Source: Candidatus Saccharimonadota bacterium (GTDB taxonomy: Bacteria; Patescibacteriota; Saccharimonadia; Saccharimonadales; Saccharimonadaceae). From it: 64,000 nt of DNA. Positions 25,804-34,301 of the stretch are shown here, piece by piece; the first letter of the stretch is position 1; each line of letters begins with the position of its first letter. The notes under the pieces were generated by a model. The model saw nothing but the letters and a program-made list of their open reading frames with translations. It was not told where the DNA came from and ran no database searches. The translations under genes were made by a program, and so were the position numbers. The stretch spans positions 1 through 64,000 of the forward strand of contig JAPUET010000024.1 in the NCBI GenBank assembly GCA_027492465.1, read 5' to 3'.

Positions 25804-25878
25804 GCGGGTATCGTATAACGGCTATTATGCTACCTTCCCAAGGTAGAAACGAGAGTTCGACTCTCTCTACCCGCACCA
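25804..25878 (+). tRNA. tRNA-Gly(CCC)
   Basis: Complete tRNA: GCGGGTA acceptor, anticodon loop CTTCCCA with anticodon CCC, T arm GAGAGTTCGACTCTC and encoded CCA. The last 10 bases equal those of the tRNA-Gly(GCC) used by the element at position 1, but no recombinase is beside this copy. Confidence 0.95.
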
Positions 25879-25894
25879 CAGACGAACCAAAGTA

Positions 25895-25917
25895 GACGGT
25901 TAGAACCGTCTTTTTTG
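25895..25917 (+). terminator. Terminator after tRNA-Gly(CCC)
   Basis: GACGGTT-AG-AACCGTC (25895-25910) followed by six T. Confidence 0.85.
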
Positions 25918-25918
25918 T

Positions 25919-25924
25919 TACAAT
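25919..25924 (+). promoter_or_regulatory. -10 box of the deoxyribosyltransferase-like gene
   Basis: TACAAT ends 6 nt before the ATG at 25931, directly behind the tRNA terminator. Confidence 0.48.
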
Positions 25925-25930
25925 TAAATT

Positions 25931-26431
25931 ATGACTGAACGAGTCTTACTCCAGCCACCTGAAATTGTTAAAACGGACAAGCCAGTTATTTTTTTGGCAG
26001 GCCCCATACAGGGTGCACCCGACTGGCAAAGTAACGCTTCTAAACTTATCCATGATATAGACCCTAACTTAATTGTTGCATCACCACGAAAAGATTATCC
26101 CGAGGGGACGTTCGTATACGAGCAACAAGTTGACTGGGAAACTCATTTTTTGCGCACAGCAGGCCGTACCGGTGTTGTGGCATTTTGGCTTGCAGCTCAA
26201 GTCGAAGAAACTCCGGGGCGTGCATATGCACAAACAACTCGATTTGAATTAGCAGAGTGGAAAATGAGACACGAGTATGAAGGTGTCAAACTGACTATTG
26301 GTATTGAAGAAGGATTTGGAAATGCTCGCTATATTCGTCGTCGCTTCTCTCAAGATGTTTCGGATGTAAAAATAGCTGATTCGCTAGAAGAAATGGCTAA
26401 AAATGCAGTTGACCTAGCTCACTCAATTTAG
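25931..26431 (+). CDS. Nucleoside 2-deoxyribosyltransferase-like protein
   Basis: 166 aa. KPVIFLAGPIQGAPDWQ near residue 18 is the opening of the Nuc_deoxyrib_tr2 family; the later ARTxFELAEW-type stretch (TTRFELAEWKMRHE) fits the catalytic Glu region, and GVVAFWLAAQ the substrate side. May shuffle bases or cut modified nucleotides; exact substrate not shown. Confidence 0.82.
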   Translation: MTERVLLQPPEIVKTDKPVIFLAGPIQGAPDWQSNASKLIHDIDPNLIVASPRKDYPEGTFVYEQQVDWETHFLRTAGRTGVVAFWLAAQVEETPGRAYAQTTRFELAEWKMRHEYEGVKLTIGIEEGFGNARYIRRRFSQDVSDVKIADSLEEMAKNAVDLAHSI

Positions 26432-26469
26432 TGGTTGAGTTCTAACTTCATGCATTATCCCGCACAGAA

Positions 26470-26994
26470 TCAGTTATTCATCTGCTCACTGAAATTATTT
26501 TTCACCGCTTCAATCATTCGTTCACCCACCTTACCGTATCGAATATATGAATTAAGTTCTGCTAGAGGTACGAGCGAGTGGCCGATTACCTTACCGCCCG
26601 GATCACTAATAAATGGGCCTATCGGTTCGAGCTCTGCGTACACCCGTAACTGGTATACATTTCCATATTTTTCGTTTGTCAAAAATTGATAGCCAAGCGG
26701 ACGCCACGAAAGTGCCCGCATGTTTAGTTCTTCTTTCATTTCACGTTGCAATACGCGCTCAATATTGTCGCCCGGTTCATCAAATTTGCCACCGGGTAGA
26801 TTACGTGCCTCGCTATCTGCATAGTGAACGACCGGCACTTTACCGTTTACATTCCCAACTACATATACTTGCTCCCAGTTTATATCGGGCAGCTCATCAC
26901 TATTGGCAATATCGTACCACTCAACCCCAATTGTTTCACCTCTAAATTGAAAGGATGAGAGTATACTTGGTCCTGCTTTAGCAGATTTGCTCAT
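26470..26994 (-). CDS. NUDIX hydrolase with slightly altered Nudix box
   Basis: 174 aa. The box GGKFDEPGDNIERVLQREMKEEL near 68-90 keeps the REMKEEL catalytic half, but the spacing between the leading Gly and the acidic residue is one or two positions longer than the GX5EX7REUXEE consensus. Hydrolyses a nucleoside diphosphate linked to another moiety; substrate unknown. Confidence 0.88.
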   Translation of the reverse strand: MSKSAKAGPSILSSFQFRGETIGVEWYDIANSDELPDINWEQVYVVGNVNGKVPVVHYADSEARNLPGGKFDEPGDNIERVLQREMKEELNMRALSWRPLGYQFLTNEKYGNVYQLRVYAELEPIGPFISDPGGKVIGHSLVPLAELNSYIRYGKVGERMIEAVKNNFSEQMNN

Positions 26995-27025
26995 TCCTTG
27001 TATAGCCTACGTACGACAGAGACGC

Positions 27026-27796
27026 TTACTTTTTTGCAGCTTCACTCATAGCAATCGCCTGAGCAATACCCGAGTTAGACATTTCTGTAGGCAGTACAAC
27101 CAATGTTTTTTGACTTGGCTCGACTGAGATTTTTTCTAATGTCTGGAGGGTACGAATATTAATACCGCCAGGAATTTTACTAAGCATTGCAGCGGCATCG
27201 GCCACAGCTTGTGCAGCCTGCTTTTCGCCTTCAGCAGCAATCACGACACCACGACGTTCACGCTCCGCTTCAGCCTGCTTTGCCATGGCCCGCTTCATAT
27301 CTTGCGGTAGCTCAATATTCTGGATTTTTACATTTTCAACGTCAATGCCCCATCGGTCTGTTTCTGCATCAACAATTTCTTTGATTTTTTGGCTTATTTC
27401 TTCGCGCTTGCTAAGTAACTCGTCAAGGTCGGCATTGCCGGCTACATCACGGAGCGCAGCCTGAGCAAACTGACTGGTTGCATAAATGTAATTTGTAGTT
27501 TCAAGCACCGCCTTACTTGCTTCGATGACGCGCAGGTAAACAACGGCATCAACCCCAACGGTCACATTGTCTTTGGTAATGATTTCTTGCTTTGGAACAT
27601 CAATCGGTGTAGAGCGTACATCGACACGAATCAGTTTTTGGAAAATCGGCACAACTATACGTAGACCCGGTTGTCTAATTCCCGTAAAACGTCCCAGGGT
27701 CAAAATAACACCACGCTCATACTGGTTTACTACTTTAATACCACTCAGAATAAAAATAATAATTACTGTTACTATGAACCCTGTAAATCCTACCAT
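27026..27796 (-). CDS. Slipin/stomatin-like SPFH protein
   Basis: 256 aa. N-terminal membrane hairpin (about 5-22), YERGVILTLGRFTGIRQPGLRIVVP start of the SPFH domain, WGIDVENVKIQNIELPQDMKRAMAKQAEAERERR typical of slipins, and a C-terminal oligomerisation stretch. Forms membrane microdomain scaffolds. No NfeD partner lies beside it, which is usual for slipin-1-type genes in reduced genomes (inference). Confidence 0.92.
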   Translation of the reverse strand: MVGFTGFIVTVIIIFILSGIKVVNQYERGVILTLGRFTGIRQPGLRIVVPIFQKLIRVDVRSTPIDVPKQEIITKDNVTVGVDAVVYLRVIEASKAVLETTNYIYATSQFAQAALRDVAGNADLDELLSKREEISQKIKEIVDAETDRWGIDVENVKIQNIELPQDMKRAMAKQAEAERERRGVVIAAEGEKQAAQAVADAAAMLSKIPGGINIRTLQTLEKISVEPSQKTLVVLPTEMSNSGIAQAIAMSEAAKK

Positions 27797-27817
27797 TGCT
27801 CCTCCTCTTCTTTCCTT

Positions 27818-28837
27818 CTATTTTAACGCATTTTGCAGCAATGTGTCGATAAGTTCAGGGTAATGCATACCGGTCGCTCGCCACAGCTTGGGATACATGC
27901 TAATATTTGTAAACCCCGGCAATGTGTTAATTTCTAATACATACGGCGTTGTACCCTTGAGTAAATAATCCACACGAGCAAGCCCCTTGCAGCCCAATGC
28001 CTCGTATACTTTTAGTGAGGTTTCGCGAATTATTTGTTCAACCGCTTCTGGTAAATCAACGTTTGTTAGTACCTGCGCCTTACTATTCTCGGCGTATTTG
28101 TCGTCGTAATCATAAAATTCAGCGCCACTAATAACTTCTCCGACGCCACTTACTTTGTGACGAGGAAAGTTGCCGAGTACGGCCGTTTCGAGTTCCCTGC
28201 CCATAATGGCTTCTTCAATAAGTACGGTGTCATCGTGCTCGAGCGCAAGTTTAATTGCCCGCGAAAACTCATCGGCATTTGCTACCTTAGAAACTCCAAC
28301 CGAACTTCCCGACCTTGAAGGTTTGACAAATAATACTTCGCCAAGGTGTTCTGTAAGTTCATTAAAACTATACGGTTGCATGCCTCTGCGATAAATACGG
28401 TACCTAGCAGTTTTAATATCATTTGCTACTAATATCTGCTTCGTGAGCACCTTATCCATACATACCGCACTCGCAGTCACATCGCATCCTACAATGGGAA
28501 TGTGCATAAGCGATGCTAGCCCTTGCACCGTACCGTCTTCACCATGCTTACCGTGCAAAATTGGCAACATAACATCTATCTTCACTACATTATTACCTGG
28601 TAAGGTCATAAAACTACTTGTACCCGGTGCGGCCAAAAGCTGGACGCCGCCATGGCGTTCCAGGTTTTCTTTCCACTCATCAATAAGCCACCACTTGCCC
28701 ATTTGGTCAATATAGCAAAGTCGTATATCGTATTTCTCACCGTCCATTGCGGCATATACGTTACGAGCACTCATAATAGATACATCGTGCTCAGACGATT
28801 CCCCGCCGAATAGTAGTAGGACGGTTAGTCGTGTCAT
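27818..28837 (-). CDS. ddl: D-alanine--D-alanine ligase
   Basis: 339 aa from the ATG at 28837. LLFGGESSEHDVSIMSARNV (near 7-26), LHGKHGEDGTVQG, VKPSRSGSSVGVSKV and VLEINTLPGFTNISMYPKLW are the ATP-grasp D-Ala-D-Ala ligase signatures. Makes the dipeptide for peptidoglycan. The longer frame to 28852 covers the -10 box, so 28837 is the start. Confidence 0.95.
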   Translation of the reverse strand: MTRLTVLLLFGGESSEHDVSIMSARNVYAAMDGEKYDIRLCYIDQMGKWWLIDEWKENLERHGGVQLLAAPGTSSFMTLPGNNVVKIDVMLPILHGKHGEDGTVQGLASLMHIPIVGCDVTASAVCMDKVLTKQILVANDIKTARYRIYRRGMQPYSFNELTEHLGEVLFVKPSRSGSSVGVSKVANADEFSRAIKLALEHDDTVLIEEAIMGRELETAVLGNFPRHKVSGVGEVISGAEFYDYDDKYAENSKAQVLTNVDLPEAVEQIIRETSLKVYEALGCKGLARVDYLLKGTTPYVLEINTLPGFTNISMYPKLWRATGMHYPELIDTLLQNALK

Positions 28838-28843
28838 ATAGCT

Positions 28844-28849
28844 AGTATA
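28844..28849 (-). promoter_or_regulatory. -10 box of ddl
   Basis: TATACT on the minus strand ends 6 nt before the ATG at 28837; leaderless layout. Confidence 0.5.
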
Positions 28850-28917
28850 CACCTTTGAGGCTATACTATGATATTTTGTTGTAAATTATATACTTTCATT
28901 ATATAATTTTTTGAATA

Positions 28918-29664
28918 ATGGTTGCAGATCTGACACAACAAACGATGGAGTTGTTAAGTCGTTTACCTCGAATAGATACTCGCGAGTTTAACTCGCAGCT
29001 ACACCCCGTCTACGATCAAACCCACGTAGGTCTTTCGATCACTCCAGCAAACATTCTATTTGCTCTTCATAGGGCGCGTGAGGCACGGGCGCTTGCGGTT
29101 TCATATAGAAATTTTAATGTTGGTGCGGCGCTTATTGCACTTTCTATCGGATCGCCACGCTTTCAAGTATTGAGTGGTGTGAATGTTAAGCCCGATGCAG
29201 AAAGTGCGATGAATGTTCATGCGGAACAGGTTGCGTTACAAAAATTTCATGACCGAGAGTATAGCGCCGTGAGTATTGTGGCCGTCGTTGGTGAAACGCA
29301 AAACGATCAGCAGAGCGGCCAAGAAACACCAACCCTTCATCCTTGCGGATTATGCAGAGAGGTTATGGCCAATCACGTTGGCATCCATAACGAACATACC
29401 TTAATAGTGAGCGCATTGCCTAACCTACGTACAATTGAGGCATATAGTCTTGCAAGTTTAAGTAGATTCCACACATCAGGTGACCGATCTGGTATAAAAT
29501 TATTTAAATTTCCAGAACTCGAAATATTAAAACCGCTTAATTTAAATGCCAGTAACGATCCTGTGAACGTATCGGCTCTGGATGATGGCGGCGAGGTAGA
29601 ATGGAACGATTCTATTGGTCTATTCAGTCTAGAGTGGCGTCAAAAGCTCCTTAACGGTGAGTAG
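28918..29664 (+). CDS. Cytidine-deaminase-like protein with extensions
   Basis: 248 aa, about twice the length of a tetrameric cytidine deaminase. The core has NFNVGAALIA, VHAEQVAL (catalytic Glu with His ligand near 100) and LHPCGLCREV (two Cys ligands near 141). N- and C-terminal extensions of about 60 and 80 residues are unlike the standard enzyme. May deaminate cytidine or another nucleobase; toxin-type deaminases share this core but no secretion signal is visible. Followed by rarA after 14 nt. Confidence 0.78.
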   Translation: MVADLTQQTMELLSRLPRIDTREFNSQLHPVYDQTHVGLSITPANILFALHRAREARALAVSYRNFNVGAALIALSIGSPRFQVLSGVNVKPDAESAMNVHAEQVALQKFHDREYSAVSIVAVVGETQNDQQSGQETPTLHPCGLCREVMANHVGIHNEHTLIVSALPNLRTIEAYSLASLSRFHTSGDRSGIKLFKFPELEILKPLNLNASNDPVNVSALDDGGEVEWNDSIGLFSLEWRQKLLNGE

Positions 29665-29666
29665 TT

Positions 29667-29672
29667 TATACT
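29667..29672 (+). promoter_or_regulatory. -10 box of rarA
   Basis: TATACT ends 6 nt before the ATG at 29679, while an ATG at 29673 directly follows the box. Confidence 0.45.
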
Positions 29673-29678
29673 ATGAAT

Positions 29679-30839
29679 ATGACACGTGTACCATTAGCAG
29701 AGCAAATGCGCCCGACGTCGCTTGATGAAGTTATTGGGCAGACGCACCTTTTGGGTGATGCCGAAATTTTGCGTAGAATTGTCAAGCAAAAGGAACCCGT
29801 AAGTCTCATTTTATGGGGGCCGCCTGGCACAGGTAAAACCACATTAGCAAGGATCATCGCAAAAGAAGTCAATGCCGAGTTTATAGAGCTTTCGGCTGTG
29901 ACCAGCGGCAAAAAAGATGTCGAGAAAGTGATTGAGCACGCCAGGCAAAATTGGAATTTGAATTTACGAACCATCCTTTTTGTTGACGAAATACACCGCT
30001 TTAATAAAGCCCAGCAAGATGCCTTTTTGCCACACGTTGAGTCTGGACTCATTACCCTCATCGGCGCGACAACAGAAAACCCAAGCTTTGAAGTTATAAA
30101 CCCACTCCTTAGCCGAACGCGAGTGTTGGTATTGCAACCGTTAAGCAAGCCAGAGATCATCGATATTTTAAAGCGAGCACTCAAGGAACTAAAACAAAGT
30201 AAGAACGTCACCCCAAAAGCACTTGATTATTTAGCTGAATTATCGGGCGGCGACGCGCGCGTAGCGCTCGGCAATCTAGAGCTTGCACTGAGTTTTGACG
30301 AAAAAGTCACCCCTGAAGTAGTAAAAGCTGCGGCCCAAAAGAAAGTCCCTGGGTACGACAAAAAGGGTGATATGCATTACGACGTGATTAGTGCGTTTAT
30401 AAAAAGCATGCGCGGTAGCGACGTACAAGCGACGCTATACTACCTTAGCCGTATGATTGATGCTGGTGAGGATCCAAAATTCATTGCTCGGCGCATGGTG
30501 ATTTTTGCCAGCGAAGATATTGGCCTAGCGGGTAATGGCGCGCTTGCCCTTGCCATCGCCACCTTTCAAGCGGTCGAACGTGTGGGCCTTCCAGAAGCAA
30601 ACTATAATTTATACCACTGCGCAGTTGCCCTTGCCCGCAGTGAAAAGTCACGTGAGATACCCGACCTCATGTACGCGGCAAAAGACCTTGCCAAAAAATA
30701 TCCGGATTCGCCCGTGCCGCTACATATCCGCAATGCCCCTACTAAATTAATGCAAGATCTAGGCTACAGCAAAGACTATAAGTGGGAAGCTGATTTTAAG
30801 CACGCCAAAGGTTTTTTACCGAAGGAACTTAACCTATGA
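29679..30839 (+). CDS. rarA: Replication-associated recombination ATPase RarA (MgsA)
   Basis: 386 aa. Opening VPLAEQMRPTSLDEVIGQTH, Walker A GPPGTGKTT, Walker B ILFVDEIHRFN, sensor GATTENPSFE, and the C-terminal MgsA part with FASEDIGLAGN and AKKYPDSPVPLHIRNAPTK. Acts at stalled replication forks. Preferred start is 29679, 6 nt after the -10 box; 29673 is possible. The stop overlaps the next start by 4 nt. Confidence 0.95.
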   Translation: MTRVPLAEQMRPTSLDEVIGQTHLLGDAEILRRIVKQKEPVSLILWGPPGTGKTTLARIIAKEVNAEFIELSAVTSGKKDVEKVIEHARQNWNLNLRTILFVDEIHRFNKAQQDAFLPHVESGLITLIGATTENPSFEVINPLLSRTRVLVLQPLSKPEIIDILKRALKELKQSKNVTPKALDYLAELSGGDARVALGNLELALSFDEKVTPEVVKAAAQKKVPGYDKKGDMHYDVISAFIKSMRGSDVQATLYYLSRMIDAGEDPKFIARRMVIFASEDIGLAGNGALALAIATFQAVERVGLPEANYNLYHCAVALARSEKSREIPDLMYAAKDLAKKYPDSPVPLHIRNAPTKLMQDLGYSKDYKWEADFKHAKGFLPKELNL

Positions 30840-31405
30840 GTCCATGGCAACTCATCGGGATTGCTTCGCTCTCGCTTATAGTATTATTTGGCGTGGCAAT
30901 ATTGCTCCGTAATCCTGCCAAAAGCATCGATACTATCAGCCTCCATATTGCCGCAAAACCCCATTATTTTATTACCGCGGCGCTATTGCTCACAATTGCT
31001 GGTGGCGCATTTTATGGCTTTTTACTTTTTTGGCTACTCCCCACTTATGAACTACCCCAAATTACTTACTTTATTATTATCGGCGCTTTCTTTGCTCAGC
31101 TACTTGTTGCCTGGTTTCCTGCTGGTTTACCCACCAAGCGTTCTCTCGCTAGCTCACTGCACACACTCGGCGGTGTTTTAGTCGGCACCGCCATGATTGC
31201 CTGCATATGGATTGTTGTACTTTGTGGGCGTAGTATCCCGCCCATTAGCTACATTATTGCGATAACTACAGCCGTCATCGGATCAATCAGTTACATAGGA
31301 GTTATTGCGGGATTAAGTAAATACAAAAAGCTGATGCTGATGAGTGAAGTTACCATGATAGCATTTTTTGATATTGCACTTTTAGCATTAGCACTGCAGG
31401 TATGA
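30836..31405 (+). CDS. Hypothetical membrane protein, 189 aa
   Basis: Five or six membrane segments with short loops; no family recognised. It begins inside the rarA stop (ATGA), so it is translated with rarA, but no functional link is evident. Confidence 0.68.
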   Translation: MSPWQLIGIASLSLIVLFGVAILLRNPAKSIDTISLHIAAKPHYFITAALLLTIAGGAFYGFLLFWLLPTYELPQITYFIIIGAFFAQLLVAWFPAGLPTKRSLASSLHTLGGVLVGTAMIACIWIVVLCGRSIPPISYIIAITTAVIGSISYIGVIAGLSKYKKLMLMSEVTMIAFFDIALLALALQV

Positions 31406-31464
31406 ACCTCTCTTATTAGCTTATAATTTGCCTAATTGACAAATATTTGTTATGATTAGAATAT

Positions 31465-32658
31465 ATGCGTATAGCTATGATGGTGCGCGGGTTTATCGCC
31501 ACTCCACCACAAAATGATATCGCTTACTCCCCGGCAGGCGTGGCCAAAGCCATCGCCGAGGGGCTTGCTGGCAAAGGTCACCAAGTTACTTTTTTTGGCC
31601 CGGAGGGTACGGCTTTAAACAATGGCGTAGTGGTTGAAACATGCAATGTACGGCCTATGGCTACCACATCTGCCGACTTGGAGAAGCAAGTTGCGACTGG
31701 TGATCTATTCAGCGACTATCGTTTTGGGCTATCGGACGCAGTTATGGCCCGCGCCATGCTGGAACGCGCGAAAAATGGTGAATTTGACTGCGTAGTATTT
31801 AATCATTTTGAAGCTGTACTGCCACTCGCGCCTCTTTTTCCTACCGTACCAATCGTGTACATACTTCATGACAATATGGATGAAGCACGACGAGAAGTAA
31901 TTGAAGCTCACGCATCCTCGAATCAGTTTTTCATTTCTATTTCTAGTAGTCAGCGCCGTAATATTCCCGATCTGAATTATGCCGCTACGGTATATAACGG
32001 TGTCGATACAACCCACTTTGCTTTTAGCGAAGAACACGAGGATTACCTATTTATGGCGGGCCGTATTGTACCAGAAAAGGGCGTCAAGGAAGCGGTGCAG
32101 ATTGCCCAGCAAACAAAGCGACGCCTGCTAATTGCAGGAAACCTATCGCCACAAAACTATTGGTATTTTGATGAACATATCAAACCATTTCTTGATGATA
32201 AAATTCTTTTCCTTGGCATGCTCGACCGTGACCAGCTAGTGAAATATTACCAAAAAGCTGCGGCCGTACTCGCCCCAATTCAATGGGACGAACCATTTGG
32301 CCTATCTATGGCTGAGGCTAACTCATGCGGTACGCCAGTTGTGGCATTCAGGCGTGGTGCGGTGCCTGAAGTAGTCGCTGACGGTAAGTCTGGGTATGTT
32401 GTCGACAATTCGGCAGAAATGATAATGGCAATAGAAAAACTTCATAAACTAAGCTTCAAAGACTGTGCCGCTCATGCCCGGAAGCATTTTTCTGAAGAAA
32501 TTATGGTAAATAATTATGAGCGCGTACTCGAAGATATCGTCACGAATTGGCGCAGGCCCGGTGGCAAGCCAACGAAGCGACGTTTACGCCTTGCAAGTAA
32601 GTTTACCCGCGGCGTAAGTGGTCTTTCAAAACTTATTACCGGCAATATTCAGGACTAG
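31465..32658 (+). CDS. GT4-family glycosyltransferase
   Basis: 397 aa, GT-B fold. The N-terminal SPAGVAKAIAEGLAGKGHQVTFFGP acceptor domain, YNGVDTTHF linker, GRIVPEKGVKEAVQIA start of the donor domain and EPFGLSMAEANSCGTPVVAFRRGAVPEVV with the EX7E motif. Transfers a sugar from a nucleotide donor; product unknown. It converges on the GH13 gene with interlocked stops (CTAG at 32655-32658). Confidence 0.92.
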   Translation: MRIAMMVRGFIATPPQNDIAYSPAGVAKAIAEGLAGKGHQVTFFGPEGTALNNGVVVETCNVRPMATTSADLEKQVATGDLFSDYRFGLSDAVMARAMLERAKNGEFDCVVFNHFEAVLPLAPLFPTVPIVYILHDNMDEARREVIEAHASSNQFFISISSSQRRNIPDLNYAATVYNGVDTTHFAFSEEHEDYLFMAGRIVPEKGVKEAVQIAQQTKRRLLIAGNLSPQNYWYFDEHIKPFLDDKILFLGMLDRDQLVKYYQKAAAVLAPIQWDEPFGLSMAEANSCGTPVVAFRRGAVPEVVADGKSGYVVDNSAEMIMAIEKLHKLSFKDCAAHARKHFSEEIMVNNYERVLEDIVTNWRRPGGKPTKRRLRLASKFTRGVSGLSKLITGNIQD

Positions 32659-34301
32659 CTTTCACTGATGAGCGGATGCTCACGACACTCTATAATCGCA
32701 CCCTCAAAGGGACGAAGCGTAATTTGACCTTCGTGATTAATTTCAGGGTAGTCAACCGGATGCGTACAGCACAGTACGCGGCCCTTATGGGGCAGTTTAA
32801 TCACTTGCTCTGTATTGCTAAAATTAAGCGCCACGAATACATGCTCGTCATTAAGCCAGCGAGAATACAAAAACACATCGGCCTCGAGCTCACCGAATGC
32901 CTCATACGTTCCATTACGCAAAATTTCGTGCCGTGCTCGCAATTTAAGAAGCCGACGATAAAGAGATAAAAACGAATCTGGCTCGTGCAGCTGCGTCTCA
33001 ACGTTCTGTCTTACGACATGCTCGCCAACAGGTAGCCACGGCTTTACGTCGCTAAAGCCTGCATAGCGGCCTTTATGCCACTGCATAGGCGTACGCTCCG
33101 GGTCGCGGCTCACACTCGGATCGCCAGAACTATCCGCGCTCAGATCTCTCATATCTTCTGGCTTCACTGGAGTATTTGGCATACCTAGCTCATCGCCATA
33201 ATATACGGTCGGCAAACCAGGCAATGTCAGCTGCAGTAACGCAACCAAACGCGCCTGCTCTTCCCCGCCCATACGCGTCACGATACGGTGTTGATCATGA
33301 TTACTAAAGCAATACACCGGTCGATGGACTCCTGGGTCGAGCATACCTTGAAATTCGGTGACAAAACTCCGAAATGCATCCGCATAGAATTCTGTCCATA
33401 GCCCTTGGAAATTAAACGGCATACCAATGCTCGGGTTAATATTGTAAAAGCCTAAATATTGCTCTTTTGTTGAATAATTACCGTCCGGGTAATCTTCAAA
33501 TATGATGATTCGCTCATCATATTCTGCCATAACATCAGTAATTTCACGAAGGTATGGAAAGAGCTTTTTGCCAAACCGGCTATATTTATGAATCAGAGAA
33601 TCAAACTTATTTAGCGTGCCATTACCACGCCATAGTGGATTCTTTGGATCGTCGCGCAACTCGGGATCTTTGCTAATCCAGCGCACCGCATCGGCCCGAA
33701 TGCCATCAACACCCAAATCCATCCAAAACCGTACCGCCTGCTTCATTTCATCGCGCACCATAGGGTTGTCCCAGTTAAGGTCTGGCTGCTCTTTTAAGAA
33801 CGTGTGTAGATAATATTGTCCTCGTCCTTCATCCCACTCCCACGCAGAGCCGCCAAAAATGCTTTGCCAGTTATTTGGTTCGCTGCCATCTGGTTTTGCG
33901 TCGCGCCATAAATAGTAATCCTTCTTATTGTTTGTCCGTGATGAGCGTGACTCAATAAACCACGGATGCTCGATACTCGTATGATTTGGAACAAAATCAA
34001 CCATGACTTTCAATTCAAGTTGATGTGCTTTTTCTAGTAATTCTTTAAAATCTTCGAGTGTACCAAATAGCGGGTCAATATCACAGTAATCACTTACGTC
34101 GTAGCCCATATCGGCCATTGGTGAGGGGAAAATCGGGCTAAACCAAATTGCATCAATACCCAACGAATCTTTGTTGCCGCGCAAATAATCGAGTTTTTCT
34201 ATCACTCCCCGCAGATCGCCCACACCATCGCCATTGCTATCCATGAAACTGCGTGGATAAATTTGATAAATTGCATTTACATCACGCCAACGTTTACTCA
34301 T
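32655..34301 (-). CDS. GH13 alpha-glucosidase family enzyme
   Basis: 548 aa from the ATG at 34301; the longer frame lies inside the upstream trehalase gene. Landmarks: IYQIYPRSFMDSNGDGVGDLRG, VDFVPNHTS, nucleophile Asp in GVDGIRADAVRW, acid/base Glu in IIFEDYPDG, and FSNHDQHR. This is the oligo-1,6-glucosidase/alpha-glucosidase/trehalose-hydrolase branch of GH13. Start overlaps the trehalase stop by 8 nt (ATGAGTAA), so the two enzymes are coupled and probably work on the same glucose-disaccharide pool. Confidence 0.92.
   Translation of the reverse strand: MSKRWRDVNAIYQIYPRSFMDSNGDGVGDLRGVIEKLDYLRGNKDSLGIDAIWFSPIFPSPMADMGYDVSDYCDIDPLFGTLEDFKELLEKAHQLELKVMVDFVPNHTSIEHPWFIESRSSRTNNKKDYYLWRDAKPDGSEPNNWQSIFGGSAWEWDEGRGQYYLHTFLKEQPDLNWDNPMVRDEMKQAVRFWMDLGVDGIRADAVRWISKDPELRDDPKNPLWRGNGTLNKFDSLIHKYSRFGKKLFPYLREITDVMAEYDERIIIFEDYPDGNYSTKEQYLGFYNINPSIGMPFNFQGLWTEFYADAFRSFVTEFQGMLDPGVHRPVYCFSNHDQHRIVTRMGGEEQARLVALLQLTLPGLPTVYYGDELGMPNTPVKPEDMRDLSADSSGDPSVSRDPERTPMQWHKGRYAGFSDVKPWLPVGEHVVRQNVETQLHEPDSFLSLYRRLLKLRARHEILRNGTYEAFGELEADVFLYSRWLNDEHVFVALNFSNTEQVIKLPHKGRVLCCTHPVDYPEINHEGQITLRPFEGAIIECREHPLISES

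Noticed and set aside
25804-25878. Right attachment site of the tRNA-Gly element at tRNA-Gly(CCC)
   Set aside because: Only the common tRNA 3' end is shared; ordinary chromosomal genes lie between and no recombinase is adjacent.
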